DNA of 30,267 bases from JBFHFS01 sp041583495 (GTDB taxonomy: Bacteria > Bacteroidota > Bacteroidia > Bacteroidales > Marinilabiliaceae), in assembly GCA_041583495.1 (NCBI GenBank), contig JBFHFS010000060.1, positions 1 through 30,267 of the forward strand, given 5' to 3'. Made by a program: the position numbers and the translations under genes. Under the pieces are notes generated by a model. The model made no database searches. It had not been told where the DNA came from and saw only the letters and a program-made list of their open reading frames with translations. Below, piece by piece: positions 1 to 11,000 of the stretch (the stretch's first letter is position 1; each line of letters begins with the position of its first letter).

Positions 1-39
1 TGAACAGACACCTAACCACTTCTATTAAACCACATCACG

Positions 40-2505
40 ATGAAAAACTTTACAATAGCATTACTCTTTATCCTTATCGGACAAGGAGTATGGGCCCAGG
101 TAAAAGACATTAGTCTCACGCTATCGCCCGTGGGAGAATATACTTTTTGGGATGATAAGGCCGGGCTCAACGACGGGCTGTTGATAGGTGGAAAGCTGGG
201 ATTCGGCTTTGGGGAGTATATTGAACTCCGTGGTATTTACCTTCAGTCGCTGGATTTAAATACTTATTTCGATGATTTTGGAATTCCCAATTTCAACCCG
301 GATTTACTCACCAAAAGAGATGTAACCGTAACCCGTTGGGGGGGTGAATTTAAAGCCAACATTGGCACCAAATCACTCAACCCATACATCACTCTGGGCA
401 CCGGCGTGCAGACCATCGACATGGATGGCAGCGAAAGCACCGACCAGATTTATGCCAATCTGGGTCTGGGCATCAAGTTCAACCTGGGTCCAAGAGCAGT
501 ATTCACGCTGGAAGGAAAAAACACCACTTACAATTTTAATGCAGGTGAGAATTTACTGACCGAAACTGAGCGCAGCTCCTTTGGGCTGGGGGATTCCGAT
601 TTTTCACGCGAAAGGTTAAGCAACTGGTCCGTGCAGGGTGGTCTGCAATTCTATCTGGGTGGAAGACAGCCCGGGACCTTATCCGAGCTGGACCAGGCTT
701 ATCTGGACAAATTCAGAGGCGGATTTAAGGGGTTGCAGATAGTGGTCGAACCCGGTGGACAATATGTGGACTTCGATAACAACTCATTTTTTCGAGACAC
801 CTATTTAATGGGAACCTACGCCGGTGTCGATTTCAACGAATTTATCGGACTGCGCGGATTTTACTATCACGCAACCTTAAACGAGGAGATCTCATTCGAC
901 TTTGATAAGCTGGCTATGTATGGGCTGGAGTTCAGAGCCCGTCTCAACGATGGGAGCGGCGTTACGCCCTTCATCATCCTGGGCGGTGGATACTTAGATC
1001 CCGGCACCAGTTATCTTGGCAATGACGACATGGCCCTGAAGGGCACCGGATTCGCTTCAGGCGGACTTGGAATGGATGTCCCCCTTAGCAAAAACGTGGC
1101 CTTAATTGGTGGCGCCCGGGCAATGTTTTCCTCAAACGAGAGCGCAGAAGATATATCCGGGTCCAATGATATTCAATCGCACATGGTGTTTAACGCCGGA
1201 TTGAAGTTTACCCTTGGAAAAAGCTCTAAGGCTCCGCAAATGGTTTATCAACAAAACCTTAACCGTGAACTGGATGCTCAAAAAGCTATTAACGACCTAA
1301 AAATCAAAAAATTAAAAGAGGATCATCAAAATACCATTTCCAATCTGGAAGCAGAGCTTAAAAAAGCCTATGAGGCCAAAGACGTAAATAAAGCCGTAGC
1401 CTTACTGGAAGAAAAGAAAGAGGTTGAAGAGGCCCTGGAACAGATTGAAGTATTGGAAGTACAGAATAAAATACAGGCAATCCCGCAGGCCCAGGCCCAG
1501 GTAGTCCCTGTTGCCCCTGTACCTCCTGTTGCCACTGTAACACCTGTAACTCCCGTAACACCTGTGGTAACGGTAGAGAAAGAGGAAAAAGTCGTTAGCG
1601 TTGTACCTGAAAAGCCCGAGACACAGACTCCGGAGCCAACGAAGTTAATTCAGATGACACCCGTCGAGTTTGAACTCCTTATACAGCGCATCCTTAAGGG
1701 GCTGGAAGAAACACCAAAGGTGAGCCCTGCCCCGGCAATAACAGCGCCCGCTCAGGTTCCCGTCACCCCACAATACCAACAGCAGGAAATAGAACTGCTT
1801 AACAAACGTATCGACTATCTCGAGAAATTATTGATGGAAGTAAATCTGAAAAAAGGTCTTGAGGTTCCCGTTACCACACCCTCGCCAGAGGCCACTGTGG
1901 GACAGGAAAGAGTCTCCGAATTATCGGTGAAGATTCTGGACAGATTGGATGAGTTAAACCGAAAGATTGATGACAATACCTATAGGATAAATACCCAGGA
2001 CGATAAGGGTCAGACGGTGATCGTTACCCCGCAAACAGCGGACAAAAAAGCAACGATAACCCGATTAGACGAAGAGGGTAAAGTTATGGATGTTAAAAAA
2101 ATCCCAAGAGCCGGGGGTATGTTGAATTACCAACACTCCTCTGCCTTCCTCGCATTTAATTATGGAGGTGCCTCAACGGCCAACCTTGGGGTAAGATTAC
2201 ATTACGACATTAATAAATTGCCGTTGGAGTTTATGCCTGAAGCTTATTTGGGATTTGGCGAGGACACCTCCTTCGGGATTTCGGGAAATGTAATTTATCC
2301 ATTCATGAAAAACCATCCCAAGTATCAGCCTTATGCAGGCTTTGGACTGGGATTGGCCAACATTGATTCCAATTTCCACGGCAATTACAATATCCTGATT
2401 GGGGCCATGCTTCCGGTGTTGTATCCAAATGTTTACGTCGACTACACCATTCGTAACGGCTTTAAATACAATCAGATTGCTGTAGGATATAAGTTTTCTT
2501 TTTAA
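40..2505 (+). CDS. Multi-barrel outer-membrane protein with coiled-coil and Pro/Val-rich linker
   Basis: The 821-residue protein starts with a clear signal peptide (hydrophobic residues 5-18, then WAQ), so it is exported. Two beta-barrel-like modules follow, at about residues 22-207 and 230-395. They look related to each other: each has alternating Gly/aromatic strands and a block where an FxEyIxLRG-type strand is followed by an FYY/IYL strand. Residues about 405-475 are charged and predicted coiled coil. Residues about 480-520 are a Pro/Val/Thr/Gln-rich linker, and about 585-660 is a second helical stretch. A third barrel (about 695-821) ends in F-S-F, the usual C-terminal aromatic of outer-membrane proteins. 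No OmpA-type peptidoglycan-binding domain was recognised. A structural or adhesive/envelope-spanning role is inference. A hairpin follows the stop codon. Confidence 0.85.
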   Translation: MKNFTIALLFILIGQGVWAQVKDISLTLSPVGEYTFWDDKAGLNDGLLIGGKLGFGFGEYIELRGIYLQSLDLNTYFDDFGIPNFNPDLLTKRDVTVTRWGGEFKANIGTKSLNPYITLGTGVQTIDMDGSESTDQIYANLGLGIKFNLGPRAVFTLEGKNTTYNFNAGENLLTETERSSFGLGDSDFSRERLSNWSVQGGLQFYLGGRQPGTLSELDQAYLDKFRGGFKGLQIVVEPGGQYVDFDNNSFFRDTYLMGTYAGVDFNEFIGLRGFYYHATLNEEISFDFDKLAMYGLEFRARLNDGSGVTPFIILGGGYLDPGTSYLGNDDMALKGTGFASGGLGMDVPLSKNVALIGGARAMFSSNESAEDISGSNDIQSHMVFNAGLKFTLGKSSKAPQMVYQQNLNRELDAQKAINDLKIKKLKEDHQNTISNLEAELKKAYEAKDVNKAVALLEEKKEVEEALEQIEVLEVQNKIQAIPQAQAQVVPVAPVPPVATVTPVTPVTPVVTVEKEEKVVSVVPEKPETQTPEPTKLIQMTPVEFELLIQRILKGLEETPKVSPAPAITAPAQVPVTPQYQQQEIELLNKRIDYLEKLLMEVNLKKGLEVPVTTPSPEATVGQERVSELSVKILDRLDELNRKIDDNTYRINTQDDKGQTVIVTPQTADKKATITRLDEEGKVMDVKKIPRAGGMLNYQHSSAFLAFNYGGASTANLGVRLHYDINKLPLEFMPEAYLGFGEDTSFGISGNVIYPFMKNHPKYQPYAGFGLGLANIDSNFHGNYNILIGAMLPVLYPNVYVDYTIRNGFKYNQIAVGYKFSF

Positions 2506-2517
2506 AAAAACAGTCAC

Positions 2518-2537
2518 AGCCTCCCCTCGGGGAGGCT
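2518..2537 (+). terminator. GC-rich hairpin after the outer-membrane protein gene
   Basis: AGCCTCCC and GGGAGGCT form a perfect 8-bp stem with a CTCG loop, 12 nt after the stop codon. The run after it (CTTAAATT) is only weakly T-rich, so termination may be partial. Confidence 0.55.
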
Positions 2538-2613
2538 CTTAAATTAGTCAATAAAAAATGCCCGGTACTTTAGGGCGAATTACTTTAGAAATTAACAATC
2601 AAACCATAATCAG

Positions 2614-3033
2614 ATGAAACGATTCTTTATAATCTTTGGCCTTTTGTCAGTAAGTCTGTTCTTAACCAACTGCTCACAAAACGATGATGACATTCCTGTT
2701 GGTACCACCGGCTTATTTGGCACCTGGGAGTTGGACTTCTATATCCAAAACGGACAATTGGTGGAGGAAATTCCCTGCGATGAGAAGGTAACCTACGTGT
2801 TTTTGAAAAACTCCAACTACACCAAAACCACCTATGCAGGCGATGGCTCAACCAAATGCGTGGTGGCCGTCATCCTCAACGGTACCTGGAAAAACACCGG
2901 AGACAATGAATATGAACTTACCCCGAATGGGAGTGACGTAAATGAAACCCTTACAATTGTATTTCAGGATCAATTTACAAAGTTCACTCTTTTGCGGAGT
3001 GCCAATTACACCGAGGTGTATACCAAACAATAA
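2614..3033 (+). CDS. Lipocalin-like lipoprotein
   Basis: A 139-residue protein with a lipoprotein signal: basic MKR start, hydrophobic residues 4-17, and lipobox L-T-N-C with the acylated Cys at position 20. The residues after Cys20 are Ser, Gln, Asn and three Asp. The mature part begins with a G-x-W motif (GTWELDFY, near residue 36) and has a second GTW near residue 90. This matches the small lipocalin-like lipoproteins common in Bacteroidota, and the rest is predicted beta strands. Two further cysteines, in IPCDE and TKCVV, could form a disulfide. The ligand is unknown. The gene lies 108 bp after the upstream outer-membrane protein gene and ends before a strong terminator. Confidence 0.8.
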   Translation: MKRFFIIFGLLSVSLFLTNCSQNDDDIPVGTTGLFGTWELDFYIQNGQLVEEIPCDEKVTYVFLKNSNYTKTTYAGDGSTKCVVAVILNGTWKNTGDNEYELTPNGSDVNETLTIVFQDQFTKFTLLRSANYTEVYTKQ

Positions 3034-3076
3034 TATTACTCCTCAGGGAAAACGTTTCCCATTCATTAGATTTTCA

Positions 3077-3118
3077 TATACCACAAAAGCGAAGGACATC
3101 CTTCGCTTTTGTGGTATA
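3077..3118. terminator. Perfect 20-bp inverted repeat, likely bidirectional terminator
   Basis: Arms 3077-3096 and 3099-3118 are perfectly complementary. The centre is GC-rich (GCGAAGGA/TCCTTCGC) and is flanked by AAAA on the left and TTTT on the right, so each strand sees a stem followed by T residues. It sits between convergent genes (lipocalin +, small helical protein -), where a two-way terminator is expected. Confidence 0.85.
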
Positions 3119-3189
3119 AAATGAATAAGCATGCTCATTCCTGCAAGTCTTATGAACCCACATGGAGAGCCACCAGAGCTCTTATGAAC

Positions 3190-3483
3190 CTACTCTTTAT
3201 CGGCCTTCAGTTCATTAACAGCCGCCACCAAAGCAGTGAACTGGTCGACCATATCTTTTCTTAACTGCTGAAAAGAGGCCTTTACCAACTTGGCGTTGTT
3301 TCTGCCATCGCGCGCATTAACCCGGGCAATTAAGTCATTGCGAAAGGCTAGTGCATCGGCAATGATCTTGGAGACATCGCTCTCTTTCACACCGCTAAAG
3401 AGTACTTTTCGCACATACACCTCGGTTATGATCTCTGAGGTCAGGAAATTGATGTCTTTTTTTAATTCTCTGATAGAAGCCAT
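3190..3483 (-). CDS. Small all-helical conserved-type protein, function unknown
   Basis: A 97-residue soluble protein with no signal peptide or membrane segment. The whole chain is predicted helical (MASIRELKKDINFL..., ending VNELKADKE), with heptad-like hydrophobic spacing that suggests a helical bundle or coiled-coil dimer. It has no cysteines, and I recognise no catalytic motif. It resembles small hypothetical proteins common in Bacteroidales that start MASIR-LKKDI; that is from memory and unchecked. It has its own promoter-like site overlapping the end of the upstream peptidase gene (3524-3554), so it is probably expressed independently. It ends about 70 bp from the bidirectional terminator. 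Confidence 0.75.
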   Translation of the reverse strand: MASIRELKKDINFLTSEIITEVYVRKVLFSGVKESDVSKIIADALAFRNDLIARVNARDGRNNAKLVKASFQQLRKDMVDQFTALVAAVNELKADKE

Positions 3484-3523
3484 GGTACTATATTTTTTTG
3501 ATTTTCCAGGATAAAATATTAAT

Positions 3524-3554
3524 CAAATGTAGTTTTTTTTGCCGTCTCCTACAA
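3524..3554 (-). promoter_or_regulatory. Bacteroidota-type promoter for the 97-residue protein gene
   Basis: On the minus strand TTG (3554-3552), 20 nt, then TACATTTG (3531-3524), which fits -33 TTG and -7 TAnnTTTG. The start codon is about 40 nt downstream of the -7 box. The -33 element abuts the stop codon of the peptidase gene. Confidence 0.6.
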
Positions 3555-4835
3555 CTTCCCATCCATCCAAACTTTAAGAGAATCCACCACCTGTTGCTTC
3601 ATCGATTCGGGTAGGTTATTGATGCGGCTTCGATGAGATCCTCCGGGGTTAACGACCTTAAGCATATGGTTAAAACCCTCAGGATCGAGCGAGGTTGAAC
3701 CCCATGGATCGTTTTCACCTACAATCAAAATCATTTTAGGATCGGCCTTTTTCAGCAAGGCCAAAAGATGAGGGGCCATGCCGGCATCAAAAACCAGATG
3801 CTCTGTTTCGGGTGCCATAAATCGGCTGGATACCGTATCCTGCTGTATCTCTTTCAGGTAAGGTCTTAACGGAGTGGTCACATAGGGATAATAACCCAGC
3901 TCCTTATAGGCCTGAAAAAAGAAGGGACCGATCTTTTCCAAATCCTGGTCGGAGAAATAACCAAAATCACTTCCCGTTGAAAGAGCTCCAAACAATTCCT
4001 GGGTTGAAGCATCGGGCAGGGGAATTTTTTCGACCGGAGTGCCCCATTGCCATAAGCTAAATGGAAACTCCAATACAGATAATTCAAAGGCCCGTTCAGA
4101 GCCCATCCGAAAAGTCCAGCCCTTACTTTTGGCCTCTTTTTCAAAGAGCGGAATCATTTCATCCCGACGCTGTAACACCTCTTTTTGAAATTCAAAAATT
4201 AGCCGACGTTGCTCAGGCGTTCCCACCCGGTCGAAGAAGGAAATCAACCTCCTATCCTCCATTTCCATGTTGAAAGGGGCTACATAAGGAACGGTTACCT
4301 CCACGTCGCGGGGAAAAAGGGCCCGGTGTATCATCGCCGTCTGGCCACCCTTACTGATGCCGGTGGTAATCCATTTTCCAGGATAGTACTTCTTCAGCAG
4401 CTTAATGATCCGGTGATGATCCATGGCGGCCTGCTCAACGGTAAGATATTGCCAGTCGATGGAGTCGGGCACCGACTGATCGAAATAGCGATGCTCTACA
4501 ACCACCTGATTACTCTCCACCAGCCGGGCGAGTTCACTCACATAGTTCCGGGGGGCCATATATCCCTCGGTAACCATTACCACCGGGGCTTCCACCGACC
4601 TGTGAGAGACCCATACTCGCTGACGAAAAGATCCTCTGGCGGGATGCCGGTGATCCAAAGGTTGTTTCACCCACAACAAAAAACCCTCCGTAAAAGGGGT
4701 ATCAACGGGGATGGGTTCCACCTCAATGTCGTTGTTACTTCGTAAATAAGCCTCGGCCGTGGGATAAGTAACCGCGCATTGGCTAGCCAATATCAGAAGC
4801 GTCACGGCGACCAACAATTTCATTACTCTCAACAT
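3549..4835 (-). CDS. Peptidase S37 (PS-10) family serine aminopeptidase, exported
   Basis: A 428-residue alpha/beta-hydrolase resembling the S37 tripeptidyl aminopeptidases known from Streptomyces. The family-type N-terminal block FLLWVKQPLDH is at residues 53-61. The nucleophile motif G-I-S-K-G-G puts Ser161 as the catalytic serine. Asp376 in GENDPW and His401 in GGSHRSR complete a plausible triad in the expected order. The N-terminus is hydrophobic up to Cys20 (ASQC), so it is secreted and possibly a lipoprotein, though Gln at -1 of the lipobox is unusual. An alternative start is Met5 (position 4823). A role in peptide scavenging from N-termini is family-based inference. It stands alone, downstream of the giant gene on the same strand and separated from it by a 213-bp gap with a terminator-like hairpin. 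Confidence 0.85.
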   Translation of the reverse strand: MLRVMKLLVAVTLLILASQCAVTYPTAEAYLRSNNDIEVEPIPVDTPFTEGFLLWVKQPLDHRHPARGSFRQRVWVSHRSVEAPVVMVTEGYMAPRNYVSELARLVESNQVVVEHRYFDQSVPDSIDWQYLTVEQAAMDHHRIIKLLKKYYPGKWITTGISKGGQTAMIHRALFPRDVEVTVPYVAPFNMEMEDRRLISFFDRVGTPEQRRLIFEFQKEVLQRRDEMIPLFEKEAKSKGWTFRMGSERAFELSVLEFPFSLWQWGTPVEKIPLPDASTQELFGALSTGSDFGYFSDQDLEKIGPFFFQAYKELGYYPYVTTPLRPYLKEIQQDTVSSRFMAPETEHLVFDAGMAPHLLALLKKADPKMILIVGENDPWGSTSLDPEGFNHMLKVVNPGGSHRSRINNLPESMKQQVVDSLKVWMDGKL

Positions 4836-4999
4836 TCATACAGGTTTTCGGGGACAACCAAATTTGTCCGCCTCATTTAACAATAGGAGAGCCGTTGGCA
4901 TATTTTTCCATCGGACAACTCCTCACGAAACAATCCAAACGAAAGAGCACCGGAAGCTTTTTCGGCCCGGGACAGATTTCCGGGCTACCCAAAACAATA

Positions 5000-5023
5000 G
5001 GGTGGCCCCTTCAGGTGCCACCC
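5000..5023 (-). terminator. Hairpin after the giant gene
   Basis: On the minus strand GGGTGGC pairs with GCCACCC; one A/G mismatch and two more G-C pairs follow, closed by a TGAA loop. TATTGTTTT comes next. It starts 26 nt after the stop codon of the 2238-residue gene and fits an intrinsic terminator. The rest of 4836-5048 shows no gene. Confidence 0.55.
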
Positions 5024-5048
5024 CGTTAACAGAAAAAACACCCAACAA

Positions 5049-8000
5049 CTACTTCTTATCCGACTTGGGAGGATTTACGTTCTTCTTTGTCGGGCGCTTG
5101 GGTTCAGACGAAGGCGGTGTTGCCGGTTTCGAATTGGCCTCACTTTTTCGTCGTTCCAGTTCCTTAAGCACTGCATACTTGGCGGCGGCAATGGTTTCCC
5201 GGTTCACCTTCTCGGTAATGCGGCCCTTCAACAGGTCATCAAATTCGATATAATCGTCCATCAGCAGCAGCTGGGTGATCATATTATTAATGTTGGTCTC
5301 CTCACTATATCCCTCGGCCATGTACAATACTTCGGCCCCCTCGAGAAACTCCTGAGAGAAATCGGGGTAATTGGGCAGACTCATTAATTCATTGGAAGTC
5401 TCCCCAAAACTACTCAGCTCAATATTCAGATTGGGGGTCACCAGGAGAGGGCTGAAACCCTGCTTCTTATCTTTAGGGCAAAACATATTCACCCCGGCCA
5501 TATCTACCGACACCTCGGGATTATCCATCCTGACGAATTCAGCCTTCATCATCTTATCCAGCTGATAGAGATAAAAGTTGTAACGCCAAATCTCGTTACT
5601 GCTTCGGCCCGTTTTAAAGATATGGGCATACTTCTCGCGAATAATAAGGCGTACCTTGTTCTTTTGCTCATTAATTTCGCTGTTTCCGGCACGCAGGTCG
5701 CGAATCAGGTTTGTCAACGACTGGGCTGCCTTTTGTGGCCCGGAGATCTCCTTGCCTTTCTTACCAATTTCGGTAGAGACGATACCACACTGTACTTTAG
5801 CCCCCTCTCCTTTGCCATCTTTACCTCCACTGAGCACATCAATCAAATGATATCGTGAATCAATTTGTCCGTCTTGCGAAATAAATGGCTGACCCGCAGG
5901 GGTGCTGGCTAAAGAATCGAATATAGAGCTAAAGATATTGCGGGAGATAAGCACCTCATCCTGTTGGTCGCGGAGCTGAACACCTGCCACAAAGCGGTTT
6001 TTAACCAGATCGAACGACACGGAAGTGACCTCCCATTTTTCTCCGTTATGAAGGATCTGTTTACCTTTAAATAGTTGGCCTACCACTTTTTCGACATCAA
6101 TTTTGTCAATCATCTTATACGAAGATGCCAAATAGTATTGACCATTACGGCTGTCCAGTTCCCAATCGAGCACATCGTCCAGATGGTTGCCATGCTGCGA
6201 CAATACATCAACGATGCTTTTATCTGCCGTGTAGCGGCGCAGGGTTCGCTGAAAGTGAGGGCCATCCTGGCTGGTGGCTTTCTCTTTGCGTTCGCCATGC
6301 GAATCGATGTAAAGCAGGAAATTCTCGGGGTTATTCACACGGGTAATGCCGGCCTCTTCGCGTGAGTAGTTGTGCGCTGTTAAGATGATATCGATCTTGT
6401 AAGGCATTTGAATCTCGCACAATCCACTGATGGTACTCCGTGAATTCAAATCCTCCACATTGCTGTCGGCACTGCTTTCGAACAAGTATTTATAGTACTT
6501 AATAAAGTCGGGATCGAAATCGGTCACACGGGAGAAGTCCCCCACCTCCGATCCAAAGCCATAGAGATTACCTTCCTTATCGCGGAACACATGGAACATG
6601 TCACCGGCAATTAGCTTCACCGAACGCACGCCCTGCAGGTTATGCTGTAACCACTTAAGGATGAGGGCAGCAATCATCTCCGATTTACCCACGCCGCTGT
6701 CACCATCCACCTCTACCACAAAGATGGAACCGTCTTCCAGTTCGATGGCAAAAAGGGAACCATGCTTGGGTATACCGCCCATTTCCTTCACCTTCTCATT
6801 CATCATGGTAAGCCAAGGTTTTTTCACATCTCCAAAATAGTCGGCTTCCTTACGCAAGGGGGTCACCAGTGTTTTAATATTCCCACGGGGGCCTTTAATA
6901 TCGAAATAACCCACCTGTGGGAACGAAATCACCTTTTCGGGGGCTCCCAGCAACAATATCACGTCGGGAACAAAAGTCTCGGCCTCCTGAAGGGAGATAT
7001 CCTTGTATTGCACCAGACGGAATAAATCGGTCAGGTATTTAATATATCCTTTCTGGAAAATGATCAATTGGTTCACCACTCCACTTCGCAAAATCTTACA
7101 CCGGTAATCATCGGGATCCATATTGGCTACGAAACGTGCCACCCTTCGCTCAAAAAACCTGGAGTCGGGCTTGGTCGAGAGTGCTTTTATATAGTCGTTC
7201 ATCGACTTACCCCGGTTCATATCCAGCAGGTAAAGCGGTTCATCGTCGGACCGATCGATCTTATGAAAAGGATATTCCCTTTTCTTGGCATCGGTGGCGA
7301 TGCGCGTGTGCCGCTGCACAGACTGCTCCACCGAGATGACCCCGCATTTGGTCATCACCTCGTTAATCCAGGTAAGTGAACCTCCGTTAAACTCTTTAAA
7401 CGACTGATCCTTAATGGTAAAGTTACGAAACAGAGTCACCCCATGTTGAATCATCTCATTCACATCTGAGTTTTGTCTGCGGAAATAAGTCTCAACAACC
7501 TTAATCAGGGTATGATTGTATTTGTGGTAATAATCGGTTCCACGGGTGATGTTTTGCAACAGAACCAAAAATCCGGTCACCTTTTGTGTTACCTCACCCA
7601 ACTGTTCCTGATTAACCTTAATATCCTTTTTGCGGAGGATGTATTTCATGATATCCTCCACTTCCTGTGGAAGAATTTCGGTGAGCAAATCTTCGGTAAA
7701 GATCTTTAAATCGGCATCCTCGGTGGCATCGATGCGTTGCTGGAGATACCTGATCTTATCGGTAACCTGATGATAAAAGCTGCTGTCGTTTCGGAGAAGG
7801 AAGAGATAGAGAATCTGATCACTAACCGACAGACCCGTGCCAAAGACTCTTTTCTTAACCACGTTGGCGATATACCCCAGGCTACGCGATGAAATACGGA
7901 TCTTCGAGAAGACTTCATCACTTCGCAAGGTCTCCATGAATTTATTCAGATAACTGTCAAGATCCAGATCCGCTAATTGCAGCCCGGTGATCTCCTCAAA

Positions 8001-11000
8001 AAATTCACAGGCTTTGGCAATGATCTCCCGACGGCTTGGTTCGGTTCCCGGTTGTTCAAAGGGAAGGTTGAAGTGCAGCAGGATCTCCTGAATATGCTTT
8101 TTCAACACGGCATTCACCCCTTCCAAACGAGCCACATCCATATAAAAGTCGCCACTGGCCTGAAGGCTCAGTATTTTCATTTTGGCGTCTGAGAACAGCA
8201 ACCGTTCCATCTCAATGAGGATCTCACGCATAATGTTCTTTTCCTGTGGATCGTCGAGGACAAAATGGTTGGGATGGAAGGTCTTTTTATTGTTGATATA
8301 CTTCAGGATGGTGGCTTTACTAAACCTGGAAGCCACTATATTGAAGTTAAGGTTACGCAATTGCGGAATAGATTTATAAATCTGAGGCAAGAGATTTTCA
8401 TAGATCTTTGTAAAGGCTCTGCTTCGTATAAAAGCCTCCACATCGCGGCAATCGCCCACATCGCCCTGGAACTCAATCACCGAATTGTTAGAATCACCTA
8501 TGGAGGTAATAGAAACGCCACTCACCTGAGGAGAGGCATGGTAAAGCGACCGATTATCATTAATTCTCAGGGACTGATTCACCTTCTTTTTAAGATCACG
8601 GATCTGCTCGTAATCAGCAAAGACAGTCTCCATAAACCCTTTATCCCCGGAGACTTTCAGCAATCTATCCAGAAGAACACTCACTTCCTCTCCGGGAGCC
8701 GCTTCGCGAGCTACCGTCAGGGCTTTCCAATACCCCAGAAAGAGGGTTAAGGAGGCTCGCAGCTCTTTCTTGAAAATTTCGTAGCTCTGCGGTGTTCCTT
8801 CTATTATGCCCCCCAGGGCGAAACGTACCACCCCTGTTCGGTAAGGCAGAGCGGATACCCCCCGCTCCTCGGCTACTCGTTGGGTGAAATTCTCTAAATC
8901 GTTAAAGGTCCCAAAGTTGTCGAACTGCAGGTTAAACAAATAGGAGCCATCCGATTTAAGGACTGAAACCCCTTTCAGACCGAGAGATTCAATCACTTCG
9001 CCGGCGATAGTAGTCGCCATTTTGAGTCGACGATTGGCCTCTTCTCTGAAATTCTTATTAACCCGGAAACGATTAAGACCCTTGACCAGTTCATTTGAAT
9101 AATACAGGTAAAAGGGGACCTCTTTGTATTTAAAATCATCGGGCAGACCCAGGATGTCCAGTTTGGAAAGAGCCACCAGTTCATCGAGCAAGTACATATG
9201 AAGCGGACTGCCCTCAAACCCGGAAACGATGGGATCGCCGGTAGGGGTTTTAGCCGATCCGTCTTTTTCGGTAGCCGTCACCACAAATCGTTCCATCATC
9301 TCGCGCACTTTACTACGTGAGGCATTCTTGGGCAGCTCGGCCTCCATCTGATTTTTCAGCATCCTGGCCATCAATCCTACCTCCAACACACTGTTAAGGA
9401 AATAGAGTGAGCTGCTGTTTCCTCTGGCAGCGGTATTGCGGGCCCGACCATAATCGATCACCTCCTTCATGGCAAGAGTAGCCACCAGCGCCCCCAGTCG
9501 GTCGCCCGAACCAGCCAGGTTTTTGGTGGTGGAGAGGGATGAAACCACTCGAATCTTAGAAAAGACGTTCTCGTTGTTAAAAACATAACGTGAGATAGAC
9601 CGCCATTTAGGCAACATCTGGTCTTCCACCTTCACACTGTCGGTGTAGGCTTCATCGAGCAACAGAGTTATCTTGCTGTTATTAATAAACTTAAGGAAAC
9701 CGATCAGGCTCTCACTGTTAAAGTCGCTATAACCCGTTGGATTGGATGGATCGTTGATGATTATGGTGACATTTTCGCAAAAACGATCCCATAGGTTACC
9801 CGACGCATCAAAAAGCTGAAGCGTATTTTTTATGCGCGACAACTTAGCCAAAATGCGATCGTAGTCGATGCGCTGATTTTCGAGATTCTCAATCTCTATA
9901 TCGAAAGGATTGATGTAAAACTTATCATCCGAGAAGAGATCGGTATACTCCCAAGCCAGCACCTTATTGTAGATGATATAAGGTCGGGGCGCCCGGTCGC
10001 GATAATAGAGCAAATCGCGGACAATCATCTGCACATCATCACCAATGGAGGTTTTTTCGAGATTCCCCAAATCACTTATAAATCCTTTTATGATTTTTTG
10101 CTCCTCGGTGTTTAACTTTTCAAAATCTTTGTAGACACCCAAATCGATCAGGATATTCCGGAATCGGCCTTTATTATCCGACTCATTGTCAACCTTGGCA
10201 ATGTATTTCTGATATTTCTCAAGAAACAGATTCACCCCAAAGTTTTTATGGAAGTGGTTATGAAGGGTCCGTTTGTAACTATCGGGAATGAAATTGATAA
10301 TGGTTCGGCAATGATTAATGATCTTGTCATCGATGGGTTTTATTGGCCGTTGAAGCAGGTACTCCCCATAGGTTCTGATTTGATTGCGCCCCCCACCTTC
10401 GAGAATAGTGGTAATTTGAACCGATGGGGTATCAGAATAAAAATATTTCCGGATGCGCGATTCAAATATTTTGATAAGCCCCTCGTTCTGCTTTTTGCGT
10501 TTTTCGGGGGAAGCACAGTTTTGAATAAACTGGATAAAATCACGAAAACGGGCCAGTGAGTACCGGTCTTTTAATATCTGACGCGTAAAGGCATCAAACT
10601 TAAAAAGAGTGGTATTCTTGAGGATATCACCAGTCTGTCCAAGCTGCTCCTTCTTAAGTTCGTCAAGCTCCTGATTGTAATCAGCTATTTTCTTGTCAAG
10701 CAGTGTCTTAAACTCTTCAAGATTTTTCGAGTTTACATTTTCAAGAATCAGCCTCAGATTGAGTTGAGTATTGGCCGGTGCCCCCAGTTTCTTGGTATGA
10801 ACCTTGTTAAGGGTGTTGATGATCCCATTGTGAAAGCTAAAGACCAGACAGGTATTAGAGGCTTGCGACTCGGGAGAATCGTCCACCACCACGATGCGGG
10901 CAATGAGCGGAAACCATTTGGATCCGGCAAACATATTCTTTCGCATATGTTTCACCTTCACCACAAAAACAGAAGAAGAGTCTTCCAGCATTTTCTGATA

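Noticed and set aside
4209..4745. A 178-residue + strand frame
   Set aside because: It lies opposite the S37 peptidase gene with its intact catalytic triad, so it is a shadow frame.
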